A DNA stretch of 64,000 nt. Source: Pseudomonas anuradhapurensis. Its GTDB lineage: Bacteria; Pseudomonadota; Gammaproteobacteria; Pseudomonadales; Pseudomonadaceae. The position numbers were made by a program, and so were the translations under genes. Shown here one piece after another: positions 7,525 to 16,173 of this stretch; position 1 is the first letter of the stretch; each line of letters begins with the position of its first letter. Below the pieces are notes generated by a model, which was not told the DNA's origin, searched no databases, and saw nothing but the letters and a program-made list of their open reading frames with translations. Where the stretch lies: assembly GCF_014269225.2 (NCBI RefSeq), contig NZ_CP077097.1, positions 750,001 through 814,000 of the forward strand, given 5' to 3'.

Positions 7525-8346
7525 TTAGCGCTGATACGCCCGGCCAAAATGCCGCTCCAGCCGCGCCTGCAACAGTTCCAGCAATATCGACAGCACCCAG
7601 TAGATCACCGCTGCCGTGGTCAGCATCTCCAGGTAGCGATAGCTCGAGCGCCCGTACGACTGCGCCAGGAACATCACCTCCCACACGCCCATTACCGAAA
7701 TCAGCGACGAATCCTTGAGCATCGAGATGAACTGGTTGGCCGTCGGTGGAATGATCACGCGCATGGCCTGGGGCAGGACGATGTGCCAGAAGATCTGCGG
7801 CGTGCGCATGCCCAGCGCCAGCGCCGCTTCACGCTGCCCGCGGGCGACGCCGAGGATGCCGGCGCGGAAGATCTCGCTCAGGTAGGCCCCGTAGTTCAGC
7901 GACAGGGCGATGATGCCGGCACTGATGGCGCCCGGTACCAGGCCCAGCTGTGGCAGCCCCAGGTAGATCAGCAGGATCTGGATCAGCAGCGGCGTGCCGC
8001 GGAAGAACGAGGTGTAGAAGCTGGCGATGCCCACCAGCACCGCACTGTTCGACAAGCGCGCCAACGCGGCGGCAAAGCCGAACAGCACCGACACCACCAT
8101 CGAACACAGGCACAGGAACAGGGTCAGCGCCGCGCCCTGCAGAAAACCGTTGGGCCCGAGCTTGAAGCCGGCGAGGTTCGGGAACTTCTCCAGGATGATC
8201 GAAAACTTCAGGTCGAAGCTGAGGAAAAACGCGACGAACAGGCCGAACAGCGCCAGCCAGGTCAGCAGTAACCGGGTGCGAAAGCCGAACAGGCCGGCAC
8301 CCGTGGCTTTTGCCACGGGCTTGAGGGACGGGGGGAAGGTGCTCAT
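7525..8346 (-). CDS. Amino-acid ABC transporter permease (HisM/GlnP type)
   Basis: This 273-residue inner-membrane permease has a hydrophobic N-terminal anchor, then the polar amino-acid permease fold with TSFFRGTPLLIQILLIYLGLPQ at about 128-149 in two pieces and the coupling EAA-like loop EAALALGMRTPQIFWHIVLPQA near 180-200. Its ATG at 8346 overlaps the stop of the binding-protein gene by 4 nt (ATGA); an upstream in-frame start inside that gene is rejected. It must pair with an ATPase, but none is adjacent. The substrate is probably a polar amino acid. Confidence 0.85.
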   Translation of the reverse strand: MSTFPPSLKPVAKATGAGLFGFRTRLLLTWLALFGLFVAFFLSFDLKFSIILEKFPNLAGFKLGPNGFLQGAALTLFLCLCSMVVSVLFGFAAALARLSNSAVLVGIASFYTSFFRGTPLLIQILLIYLGLPQLGLVPGAISAGIIALSLNYGAYLSEIFRAGILGVARGQREAALALGMRTPQIFWHIVLPQAMRVIIPPTANQFISMLKDSSLISVMGVWEVMFLAQSYGRSSYRYLEMLTTAAVIYWVLSILLELLQARLERHFGRAYQR

Positions 8347-9164
8347 TTGCTGATATCGGCGCCGATCCATTTCTGCGACAGCTTGGCCAGGGTGCCGTCA
8401 GCCTTCAGCTCGGCAAACACCTGGCGCACCTTGGCATCCCACTCGGGGTCGCCTTTCTCGATGGCCACCGAGTTCGGTTCCTCGTACAGCGGGGCGCCGG
8501 CCAGCTTGAAGCGCTTGTCCTGTTCCAGGCGCGGCTGCGCGGTCACCAGGTTGGTGAGGATGGCATCCAGGCGCACGCCAGCGCCCAGGCCCAGGTCCTG
8601 GAAGGCGACGTTGTCGGTGTCGTACGGCGCGATCTGCACGAAGTCGAAGGGGTAGTCGATCTTCTGCTCTTCCTTGCCTTCGATCACCAGGTTCTTGTTC
8701 AGGTAGCTCTCGTAGCTCGAGGCACTGGTCAGACCGACCTTGCGGCCGTCCAGGTCTTTCGCCCCATGGATGCGCTCATCCTTGGCGTTGACCACGATCA
8801 CCGCAGGCGAGGCGTAGTACTCCACCGGGAAGTCGAACACCTCGGCGCGGGCCTTGCTCGGGGTCATCGAGCAGATGCAGATGTCATAGCGGCCACTCCA
8901 GCGGCCGGCGGCGATCACATCCCAAGATGGGGTTTCCAGACGCAGCTTGACGCCCAGCTTGTCTGCCACGGCCTTGGCCACATCCACGTCGAAACCGGCC
9001 AGTTGGTTCTGCTCGTTGACGAAGGAAAACGGCGGGTAGCTTTCCATCAGCACGTTGACCAGTTCCTTGCGCGATTCAACCCGCTCCAGCGTGGCGCCCG
9101 CAAAGGCCTGGGAAGCAGTCGCGAGCAGCACGAGGCCCGCACCGAGCACAGTAGAAAATCGCAT
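8343..9164 (-). CDS. Amino-acid ABC transporter substrate-binding protein
   Basis: This 273-residue periplasmic protein has a signal peptide (about 1-22, ending SQAFA) and a family 3 solute-binding fold: VLMESYPPFSFVNEQNQLAGFDVDVA at the start of the mature domain (in two parts), then the YDICICSMT hinge segment and the KVGLTSASSYESYL linker. The start at 9164 is favoured because AGG lies 7 nt before it; an alternative ATG lies two codons upstream at 9170. It delivers substrate to the permease encoded immediately downstream. The gene is divergent from the S-methyltransferase gene, so their promoters share 9165-9267. Confidence 0.85.
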   Translation of the reverse strand: MRFSTVLGAGLVLLATASQAFAGATLERVESRKELVNVLMESYPPFSFVNEQNQLAGFDVDVAKAVADKLGVKLRLETPSWDVIAAGRWSGRYDICICSMTPSKARAEVFDFPVEYYASPAVIVVNAKDERIHGAKDLDGRKVGLTSASSYESYLNKNLVIEGKEEQKIDYPFDFVQIAPYDTDNVAFQDLGLGAGVRLDAILTNLVTAQPRLEQDKRFKLAGAPLYEEPNSVAIEKGDPEWDAKVRQVFAELKADGTLAKLSQKWIGADISK

Positions 9165-9231
9165 GCACATACCTGAAATGTTGGCCAATTGGGAGAAAGC
9201 GTATTTAATAGTTATAAATGAAACTCACATA

Positions 9232-9246
9232 ATGAATTTAATTCAT
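9232..9246. promoter_or_regulatory. ATGAATT-T-AATTCAT palindrome in divergent promoter region
   Basis: This perfect 7-bp inverted repeat around a single T lies in an AT-rich stretch between the divergent binding-protein and S-methyltransferase genes. It is a candidate operator for a LysR or Lrp-type regulator controlling both. An 8-bp TTGGCCAA palindrome at 9181-9188 lies in the same region. Confidence 0.45.
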
Positions 9247-9267
9247 AAGAACCTGCAGAGTAGTTAT

Positions 9268-10167
9268 ATGAAACAGCGAGCGATGGTGATTCTCGACGGT
9301 GGCATGGGCCGTGAACTGCAGCGCAGTGGGGCGCCGTTTCGCCAGCCCGAATGGTCGGCCCTGGCGCTGAGCGAGGCGCCCGAAGCGGTGGTCGGCGTAC
9401 ACGCCGCATTTATCGCCGCCGGTGCCCAAGTCATCACCAGCAACAGTTATGCGGTGGTGCCTTTCCATATTGGCGAGGAGCGTTTTGCCAAGGAAGGGCG
9501 CCAGCTGGCCAATATCGCAGGGCAGCTGGCGCGGCACGCCGCCGATGTCGCTGCGCACCCGGTCAAGGTCGCGGGCTCGCTGCCGCCGCTGTTCGGCTCC
9601 TACCGCCCGGACCTGTTCCAGCCCGAGCGCGTCGAGGAAGTGCTGTCGCCGCTGTTGCAGGGCCTGGCTCCGCACGTCGACCTGTGGCTGGCAGAAACCC
9701 AGAGCTCGGTGGCCGAAGTACGGGCCATCCATGCCCACCTGCCGGAAGACGGCAGGCCGTTCTGGGTGTCGTTCACCCTGCAGGACGAAGAAGTGGACGA
9801 CACCCCGCGCCTGCGTTCCGGCGAGCCGGTAGCCGATGCCATCGAAGCCGTGGTCGGCCTGGGTGTGGCGGCCGTGCTGTTCAACTGCAGCCAGCCCGAG
9901 GTCATCGGTGCTGCGGTGGATGTGGCGCGCTCGGTGATCGAGCGACACAACGCTGACGTTGCCATCGGTGCCTATGCCAACGCCTTCCCGCCGCAGCCGA
10001 AGGAAGCCACCGCCAATGATGGCCTGGATGAGCTGCGCGAAGACCTCGATCCGCCGGGTTACCTGGCATGGGCCGCTGACTGGCGCAAGCGGGGTGCCAG
10101 CATGATCGGTGGCTGCTGTGGCATCGGCCCGGAGCACATTGCCGAGCTGAAGCGTAATCTGGCGTGA
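9268..10167 (+). CDS. Homocysteine S-methyltransferase
   Basis: This 299-residue zinc-dependent methyltransferase moves a methyl group, usually from S-methylmethionine, to homocysteine to give methionine. It has the family's N-terminal LDGGMGRELQRSG, the first zinc Cys in VLFNCSQPEVI at about 200, and the paired Cys in GGCCGIGPEHI near the C-terminus. ATGs exist at 9232, 9268 and 9283; 9268 gives the family's usual length, though the Shine-Dalgarno signal (GCAGAG) is weak. It resembles MmuM. The amino-acid permease gene two positions downstream is a possible uptake partner. Confidence 0.85.
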   Translation: MKQRAMVILDGGMGRELQRSGAPFRQPEWSALALSEAPEAVVGVHAAFIAAGAQVITSNSYAVVPFHIGEERFAKEGRQLANIAGQLARHAADVAAHPVKVAGSLPPLFGSYRPDLFQPERVEEVLSPLLQGLAPHVDLWLAETQSSVAEVRAIHAHLPEDGRPFWVSFTLQDEEVDDTPRLRSGEPVADAIEAVVGLGVAAVLFNCSQPEVIGAAVDVARSVIERHNADVAIGAYANAFPPQPKEATANDGLDELREDLDPPGYLAWAADWRKRGASMIGGCCGIGPEHIAELKRNLA

Positions 10168-10175
10168 AGCCATGA

Positions 10176-10210
10176 GGGGGCCGGGCGGCTGCCACACTCG
10201 ACCGGCCCCC
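10176..10210 (+). terminator. GC-rich hairpin after the S-methyltransferase gene
   Basis: The arms GGGGGCCGG and CCGGCCCCC enclose 17 nt, 8 nt after the stop codon. There is no U-tract (an A-tract follows), so this is a stable 3' end structure rather than a textbook intrinsic terminator. Confidence 0.45.
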
Positions 10211-10336
10211 AGCCATTAAAAAAAACGCCACTCAGACCCGGATTCCATCGTTTTTCAGTCCCCCGCCATGTCCCTATAGTCCGCTGAAAGCCGATGCTCG
10301 ATCGGCATACACAACTCAGCCGTGCGGGAACCGGAT

Positions 10337-11608
10337 ATGAACAACAACGAAAAATTCGAGGGCAATGCAGCGGCCGGTGTCGGTACGCGCGTGGTGTGGG
10401 GCGGCGAGCAGGTGCAGCACCCGTACAACGCCACCCAGACCCCGATCGTGGTCAGCGCCGCCTACGGCTACAACGATATCGACGCCTGGTATGACGTGGC
10501 CCAGGGCAAACTGCCGGGCTACATCTACAGCCGCATGAGCAACCCGACGGTCGCCACCCTGGAAGCCAAGCTGTGCGAGCTGGAGCAGGCCGAGTCGGCC
10601 GTGGCTTTCAGCAGTGGCATGGCGGCCATCAGCGCGGTGCTGCATACCTTCCTGTGCACCGGCAAGCGCGTGGTATCGACCCGCGACAGCTACGGTGGCA
10701 CCAACAAGATCTTCGAAGAGTTCCTGCCGCGCATGGGCGTGCAGGTGTGTCTGTGCGACACCCTCGACACCGAGGCGCTGGAGCGCGAAATCGCCGCCGG
10801 CTGCGACCTGCTGTATCTGGAAACCCCGACCAACCCGACCTTGAAGGTACTGGATATCCAGCGCCTGTGTGCGGCTGCCCGGCGGGTGGGTGCCGTGGTG
10901 GTGGCCGACAACACCTTCGCCACCCCGCTGAATCAGAACCCGCTGGCCCTGGGCGTGGACGTGGTGGTGCACAGCGCCACCAAGTTCCTGTCCGGGCATG
11001 GTGACGTGCTGGGCGGTGTGGTCTGCGGTGCCGAGCCGCTGATGGCGCAGGTGCGTCACTACCGTGAAATCAACGGTGCGGCGCTGGACCCGTTTTCCGC
11101 CTACCTGATCATCCGCGGGATCAAGACCCTGGCTTTGCGCCTGCGTCAGCAACAGGCCAGCGCCCAGGCCCTGGCCCAGTACCTGAGCAGCGAACCGCTG
11201 GTCGAAGCGGTCAACTACCCAGGGTTGCCCGAGCACCCGGGCCATGCGATCGCCAAGGCGCAGATGCGCGGCTTCGGTGCCATTGTCAGCTTCGTGCTCA
11301 AGGGCGGCATGCCCACCGTGGCACAGCTGCTGCCGCGCCTGAAATACGCCCACCGGGCAGGCAACCTGGGCGCGGTGGAAACCATCTATGGGCCGGCGCG
11401 GACCACCAGCCATGTGGAAAACACCCTCGAAGAACGCCTGGCCCTGGGTATTTCCGAAGGGCTGGTGCGCATCTCGGTGGGTATCGAAGACACCGAGGAC
11501 CTGCTGGCAGACCTGGCACAGGCGTGTGCAGCGGTCCGCCAGGAGTTGGCCGCAGCAAAGGACTTGCACGGTGACGCGTACGCCGGCCTGGCCGCAGTAC
11601 AGGCCTGA
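10337..11608 (+). CDS. PLP-dependent Cys/Met metabolism enzyme (gamma-lyase / gamma-synthase family)
   Basis: This 423-residue protein has the fold of cystathionine gamma-synthase and methionine gamma-lyase. It shows [13 protein letters not shown] at about 57-69, the cofactor-binding SSGMAAISA, and the Schiff-base lysine Lys216 in [11 protein letters not shown]. The N-terminus carries an extra [19 protein letters not shown] segment typical of a large subgroup annotated as cystathionine gamma-synthase. Its setting with homoserine dehydrogenase, aldehyde dehydrogenase and RidA suggests it cleaves a gamma-substituted amino acid to homoserine or 2-oxobutyrate. A canavanine gamma-lyase role is possible. 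The exact substrate cannot be told from sequence. Confidence 0.8.
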   Translation: MNNNEKFEGNAAAGVGTRVVWGGEQVQHPYNATQTPIVVSAAYGYNDIDAWYDVAQGKLPGYIYSRMSNPTVATLEAKLCELEQAESAVAFSSGMAAISAVLHTFLCTGKRVVSTRDSYGGTNKIFEEFLPRMGVQVCLCDTLDTEALEREIAAGCDLLYLETPTNPTLKVLDIQRLCAAARRVGAVVVADNTFATPLNQNPLALGVDVVVHSATKFLSGHGDVLGGVVCGAEPLMAQVRHYREINGAALDPFSAYLIIRGIKTLALRLRQQQASAQALAQYLSSEPLVEAVNYPGLPEHPGHAIAKAQMRGFGAIVSFVLKGGMPTVAQLLPRLKYAHRAGNLGAVETIYGPARTTSHVENTLEERLALGISEGLVRISVGIEDTEDLLADLAQACAAVRQELAAAKDLHGDAYAGLAAVQA

Positions 11609-11751
11609 GGCAGGCGCGTGGCACCCGTTCCTTGCGGTGGGTGCCAGTTCATGAAGTCGAACAAAAACAATATGCAAGGCAATTCGCTTCGCTCTGCCAA
11701 GACGAGGTCGTTGCAACGTCCTTGCCCGCCAACTTTCATGAGAAAACCACA

Positions 11752-13191
11752 ATGTCCCTGCAGACAACTACAACGACAAATGCTTCTGCGCATGGCTTCA
11801 AGCAGGATATGCAAACCCGCCATATCGTCATGCTGGCGCTGGGCGGTGTCATCGGTACCGGCCTGTTCCTGACATCGGGCTACACGGTCAACCAGGCCGG
11901 GCCCCTGGGTGCGGTCATCGCCTATATCCTCGGCGCGATCATGGTCTACCTGGTGATGATGTGCCTGGGCGAACTGGCCGTGCACATGCCCGAGGTCGGC
12001 TCGTTCAGCAGTTACGCCACGCGCTACATCGGGCCGGGTACCGGCTACATGGTGGCGTGGATGTACTGGCTGACCTGGACCGTGGCCATCGGCTCGGAAT
12101 TCACCGCCGCCGGCATCCTCATGGTGCGCTGGTTCCCCGATACGCCGGTGTGGCTATGGAGTGCCCTGTTCGGCCTGGCAGTGTTCATCAGCAATATCAT
12201 TTCGGTGCGGTCGTTTGCCGAGACCGAGTTCTGGCTGTCACTGATCAAGGTGCTGGCGGTGGTGGCCTTCCTGGTAGTGGGCGGTGGCGCGATCCTCGGC
12301 GTGTTCGAGATTACCCAGGCGCACAGTGTCGGGCTGGGCAACTTCACCCGTGAAGGGCTGTTCCCCACCGGCTTCTGGTCGATTGCCATGACCCTGCTGG
12401 CGGTGGCCTTCGCCTTCTCCGGCACCGAGCTGATCGGCATTGCCGCCGGCGAAACCCGCGACCCGGAAAAGAACGTGCCCAAGGCCATCCGCACCACGGT
12501 GCTGCGCCTGGCGCTGTTCTTCGTCGGCACCATTTTTGTCCTCGCCACCTTGTTGCCGCGCGAACAGGCCGGCGTGGTGGAAAGCCCGTTCGTGATGGCC
12601 TTTGAAATGATCGGCATCCCCTACGCGGCAGACATCATGAACTTCGTCATCATCACTGCGCTGCTGTCCGCCGCCAACTCCGGGCTCTATGCCGCCGCGC
12701 GCATGCTCTGGACCCTCAGCGACCAAGGCAACATGCCACGCCGCTATGCCGCGCTGTCCCGCCGTGGCACGCCGTTCAATGCCATCGTCCTGAGCATGGC
12801 CGGCGGCATGGCGTCGCTGCTCAGCAGCGTGTTCGCGCCGGACACCATCTACCTGGCGCTGGTGTCGATTTCCGGGCTGGCAGTGGTGGTGGTGTGGATC
12901 AGCATCGCGGTCAGCCAGATGGCCTTCCGTCGTCATTACCTGGCCCATGGCGGCAAGCTGGAAGACATGAAGTTCCGCGTGCGCGGCTACCCGTTCGTGC
13001 CGCTGGCGGCGATCTTCTGCTGCGTGCTGGCCTGCGTGGGCATCGCCTTCGACCCGGCCCAGCGCGTGGCCCTGTACTTCGGCCTGCCGTTCATCGCCTG
13101 GTGCTATCTGGCGTACTGGCTGACTTGCAAGTACCGCGCGCAGCGTCCGTTGCCGCTGCAAACCGTGACGTCAGGTTCCGAGCCCGCCTGA
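11752..13191 (+). CDS. APC-family amino-acid permease (LysP/MmuP-like)
   Basis: This 479-residue permease has 12 predicted membrane helices. The first carries the substrate-binding [13 protein letters not shown] motif at about 35-47, and the [19 protein letters not shown] loop follows helix 6. It belongs to the AAT group of amino acid/proton symporters, which includes LysP, MmuP and aromatic permeases. The start at 11752 gives a normal-length cytoplasmic N-terminus ([17 protein letters not shown]); upstream in-frame codons look non-coding. Position suggests it imports the substrate of the gamma-lyase and S-methyltransferase, for example S-methylmethionine or another basic amino acid. Confidence 0.85.
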   Translation: MSLQTTTTTNASAHGFKQDMQTRHIVMLALGGVIGTGLFLTSGYTVNQAGPLGAVIAYILGAIMVYLVMMCLGELAVHMPEVGSFSSYATRYIGPGTGYMVAWMYWLTWTVAIGSEFTAAGILMVRWFPDTPVWLWSALFGLAVFISNIISVRSFAETEFWLSLIKVLAVVAFLVVGGGAILGVFEITQAHSVGLGNFTREGLFPTGFWSIAMTLLAVAFAFSGTELIGIAAGETRDPEKNVPKAIRTTVLRLALFFVGTIFVLATLLPREQAGVVESPFVMAFEMIGIPYAADIMNFVIITALLSAANSGLYAAARMLWTLSDQGNMPRRYAALSRRGTPFNAIVLSMAGGMASLLSSVFAPDTIYLALVSISGLAVVVVWISIAVSQMAFRRHYLAHGGKLEDMKFRVRGYPFVPLAAIFCCVLACVGIAFDPAQRVALYFGLPFIAWCYLAYWLTCKYRAQRPLPLQTVTSGSEPA

Positions 13192-13237
13192 GCAGAGTGA
13201 TACTAGGCCACCGGAACGTTGCCACGAGAAACCGCCG

Positions 13238-14122
13238 ATGACCCAGAAAACCCTGCCCCCCTTGAACTGGCTGAGAGCCTTCGAAGTGTCGGCGCGTTAC
13301 CTGAACTTCACCCATGCCGCGGAAGAGCTGCACCTCACCCAGGGGGCCGTGAGCCAGCAGATTCGCCACCTGGAGAGCCAGTTGGGGGTGGCGCTGTTCA
13401 AGCGCCTGCCCCGGGGGCTGGGCTTGACCGAAGAAGGGCAGTCCTACCTGCCGGTGGTGCAGGACGCGATCAGCCGCCTGGCAGTGGGCACCAACGAGAT
13501 CTTCGGGCAGCGCCAGCGGCGGCCGCTGAAGGTGCGCGGCAGCCTGTCGTTCCTGCACTTCTGGCTGGCCCCCCGGCTGGCCGATTTCCGCCGTGCCCAC
13601 CCACAGGTGGATATCCGCTACATCAGCAACCTGTGGGTCAAGGAACTGGATGCCGAGGACGACCTGGAAATCCGCTGGGGCAGCGGCCAGTGGCCGGGGG
13701 TGGAGGCGCAGCGGCTGACCCGCGACCTGCTGGTGCCGGTCTGCTCGCCTGCGCTGATCGCAGGCTCGCCGTTACGCGAGCCGCGCGACCTGGCCGGTGT
13801 GCCGTTGCTGCATGTGCTGGGTTACGAGGAGGGCTGGGGCTACTGGCTGGAGCGGGTTGGCGCCGATCAGGTCGATTCCTCCAGCGGCCTGCAGTTCGAC
13901 ACCCTGGTGTCGACCTTGCGCATGGCGGAGTTGGGGCTTGGGGTGGCGCTGGCGCGTTCGTCGCTGGTCGAGGACTTGCTGCAGGAAGGGCGGCTGGTCG
14001 CGCCTTTTACCCAACGCATCGAGGCCAGCGAATCGTTCTACCTGGTACGCGGCCTGGGTGAGGCGTTGTCCAGCGATGCCCAGGCCTTCAGCCACTGGTT
14101 GGTGGCGATGGCTCACCGTTAA
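13238..14122 (+). CDS. LysR-family regulator (GcvA-like)
   Basis: This 294-residue protein has an N-terminal winged helix-turn-helix (LNWLRAFEVSARYLNFTHAA then LTQGAVSQQIRHLE, about 9-55). A GcvA-type effector domain follows, including VSTLRMAELGLGVAL near residue 235. It lies inside the amino-acid locus on the same strand, 46 nt after the permease and 22 nt before the threonine-synthase gene. It is therefore the likely local activator, with an amino acid or pathway intermediate as effector. Confidence 0.88.
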   Translation: MTQKTLPPLNWLRAFEVSARYLNFTHAAEELHLTQGAVSQQIRHLESQLGVALFKRLPRGLGLTEEGQSYLPVVQDAISRLAVGTNEIFGQRQRRPLKVRGSLSFLHFWLAPRLADFRRAHPQVDIRYISNLWVKELDAEDDLEIRWGSGQWPGVEAQRLTRDLLVPVCSPALIAGSPLREPRDLAGVPLLHVLGYEEGWGYWLERVGADQVDSSSGLQFDTLVSTLRMAELGLGVALARSSLVEDLLQEGRLVAPFTQRIEASESFYLVRGLGEALSSDAQAFSHWLVAMAHR

Positions 14123-14144
14123 TCAATACATACCTGGAGCACCG

Positions 14145-15533
14145 ATGCAGTACACATCCACGCGTGGCAACGAGATACGGGTCGATTTCCGCACGGCGCT
14201 GCTTTCCGGCCTGGCCGACGATGGCGGGCTGTACGTGCCGACTGCGGTGCCAACCTTCAGCCAGCAGGAAATCGCCAGCTGGTCCTGGCTGCCGTTCGAT
14301 GAACTGGCCTGGCGGGTGATGGCGCCGTTTGTCGGCGATACCCTCGACGAGCCGACCCTCAGGGCGCTGGTCAGCGACAGCTACCGTGGCTTCAGGCACC
14401 GTGGCATCGCGCCGTTGCAGCAGATTGGCCATAACGAATGGATCCTGCAGCTGTTTCACGGGCCGACCCGCTCCTCCAAGGACTTTGCCGCGCAGTTGCA
14501 GGCGCGGCTAATCCGCCATTTCCTCGGCGCCGATTGCGAGCGGGTGATGCTGGTCGGTGCCAGCAACGGCGACACCGCGGTGGCGGCCATCGACGCCTTG
14601 CGCCATTGCCCGACGGCACGCCTGCTGGCGCTGTACCCCAACGCCGGGACGCCACCCGACCGGGCCGCAGTGATGCGCAGTGCCGCGGGCGAAAGCGTCA
14701 GCTGCGTGGCCGTGGCTGGCAGCTTCGATGACTGCCAGTCGCTGGTGTCGGCGCTGCTGCGCGCATGGCCGTGCCCGGAGCTGATTCCGGTCAGCTTCAA
14801 TTCGACCAACTGGGTCGGCGTGCTGGCGCAGATCGTGTTCTATTTTCATGCGGCGCTGCAGCTGGGCGGGGGTATCCGGCCGGTCGGTTTCAGCATTCCC
14901 ACGGCCAGTTTTGCCGAGATCTACGCAGGCTTCATCGCCCAGAAGATGGGCCTGCCGATCAACCAGATCATTGTCTCCACCAACCGTAACGATGCCTTGC
15001 ACCGGTTCATCCACTGCAACCGCTACAGCCGTGGCTCAACCAGCCAGACCTTGTCACCGGTCATGGACTTCTCGCTGTTCTCCAACCTGGAGCGCTTCGT
15101 CTGGGAGCTGTATGAGCGCGACGGCGCGGCGACCAGGGCGTTGATGGAGCACTTCGAGGATTGCGGTGAACTGAGCATCGGTAACCGCCAGTGGCTGCAT
15201 GCGCGCATGCTGTTCGACTCGTATGCCGTGGACGACGCGCTGATCCGCGAGGAAATCGTCACGCTGTTCCAGGAGACCGGCACGGCAGTAGACCCGCATG
15301 CGGCAACCGGGGCGTTCGCCGGGCGCCTGCACCGGCGCAATATCGGCGCGCCGATCGTCACGCTGGGGCAGTTCGCCCCGGAAAAGTCCGCCGCGCTGCT
15401 GGCGGAACTGGGGGCCTGGCACGGCGAGGTGCCAGCCAACGTCGCTGGCACCGCAGACAGTGGGCCGCTGCTGGCACCCGAGGACCTGGCGGGGGTTCAT
15501 GAACTGTTGGCGCAGTTGCAGGCACGGCGATGA
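14145..15533 (+). CDS. Threonine-synthase-like PLP enzyme
   Basis: This 462-residue fold II PLP enzyme matches threonine synthase. It opens with MQYTSTRG and LLSGLADDGGLYVP, has the cofactor lysine Lys112 in FHGPTRSSKDFA, and the GASNGDTAVAAIDA phosphate loop near 138-151. Canonical ThrC has FHGPT-x-x-FKD; here serine precedes the lysine, so the active site differs slightly. It would convert O-phosphohomoserine to threonine, but this locus has no homoserine kinase. Its placement with lyase and catabolic dehydrogenases suggests a paralogue acting on a related gamma-substituted amino acid. The stop overlaps the next gene by ATGA. The start has CTGGAG upstream. Confidence 0.8.
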   Translation: MQYTSTRGNEIRVDFRTALLSGLADDGGLYVPTAVPTFSQQEIASWSWLPFDELAWRVMAPFVGDTLDEPTLRALVSDSYRGFRHRGIAPLQQIGHNEWILQLFHGPTRSSKDFAAQLQARLIRHFLGADCERVMLVGASNGDTAVAAIDALRHCPTARLLALYPNAGTPPDRAAVMRSAAGESVSCVAVAGSFDDCQSLVSALLRAWPCPELIPVSFNSTNWVGVLAQIVFYFHAALQLGGGIRPVGFSIPTASFAEIYAGFIAQKMGLPINQIIVSTNRNDALHRFIHCNRYSRGSTSQTLSPVMDFSLFSNLERFVWELYERDGAATRALMEHFEDCGELSIGNRQWLHARMLFDSYAVDDALIREEIVTLFQETGTAVDPHAATGAFAGRLHRRNIGAPIVTLGQFAPEKSAALLAELGAWHGEVPANVAGTADSGPLLAPEDLAGVHELLAQLQARR

Positions 15534-15967
15534 AGCGCATCCTCGACCCCCTGGACGAGCGCATTCTCGCCGAGCTCACCGCCAATGCGCGCATTGCCCA
15601 TGCCGAGTTGGGGCTGAAAGTGAACCTGTCGCGCAATGCGGTTCGCCAGCGCATCGAACGCCTGGAGCGGGACGGCGCCATCCAGGGCTACACCTTGCGC
15701 ATTGGCGAGGGGCGACGGCCGACCTCGTTGATCAACGCGGTGATCTTCGTCTACCGCTACGACCGCATGCGCGGTGAAGCGGTGCTCGATGCCCTGCGCC
15801 AGATCCCCGAGGTGATCCAGTGCGAGGTACTCAGCGGCGAATTCGACCTGCTGCTACGTGTCGAAGCCTCCAGCCCGGAGCGGGTGCATCATGTGTGGAA
15901 GGAAATTGCCGCCATGCCCGGGGTCGAGAACACGGTGACGTCGTTCGTCCTGGCCGCGGTGATCTGA
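15530..15967 (+). CDS. Lrp/AsnC-family regulator
   Basis: This 145-residue feast/famine regulator has an N-terminal AsnC helix-turn-helix (DERILAELTANARIAHAELG and LKVNLSRNAVRQRIERLE, about 8-45). A C-terminal RAM ligand-binding domain follows with the VLSGEFDLLLRVEA strand near 105. It starts inside the stop codon of the threonine-synthase-like gene, so the two are coupled. It probably senses an amino acid and controls the hom-aldehyde dehydrogenase-ridA genes that follow after a 206-nt gap. Confidence 0.9.
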   Translation: MKRILDPLDERILAELTANARIAHAELGLKVNLSRNAVRQRIERLERDGAIQGYTLRIGEGRRPTSLINAVIFVYRYDRMRGEAVLDALRQIPEVIQCEVLSGEFDLLLRVEASSPERVHHVWKEIAAMPGVENTVTSFVLAAVI

Positions 15968-15999
15968 ACCGCCCCGTTGCCCCCCAACCCTCGATACCA

Positions 16000-16033
16000 C
16001 AACGCCGCCCGGGCTCGCGCCCTGGCGGCGTTG
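16000..16033. terminator. Strong hairpin after the Lrp/AsnC gene
   Basis: CAACGCCGCC pairs with GGCGGCGTTG and an inner GGGC/GCCC stem extends it. It lies 33 nt after the stop codon. No T-tract follows, so it may be a Rho-independent terminator of weak type or an RNA-stabilising 3' end. It separates the upstream amino-acid genes from hom. Confidence 0.5.
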
Positions 16034-16075
16034 TGCATTCCTGGGCCGCCCAGCTGTGGTTAGGGCACTGGCCAG

Positions 16076-16085
16076 ATTGGCCAAT
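16076..16085. promoter_or_regulatory. ATTGGCCAAT palindrome upstream of hom
   Basis: A perfect 10-bp palindrome lies in an AT-rich 90-bp stretch before hom, followed by TTGCCATATTCAA and a TGCCA-N8-TGGCA repeat at about 16100-16117. The TTGGCCAA core recurs at 9181-9188 by the first promoter of the locus, so both may be sites for the local Lrp or LysR regulator. Confidence 0.4.
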
Positions 16086-16173
16086 AAATACAGCGGATTG
16101 CCATATTCAACTGGCATTGCCCGGCTCATAGGCTTGTCCTCATCGACCCATCGCCTGGAAAGGACAGCAAACC

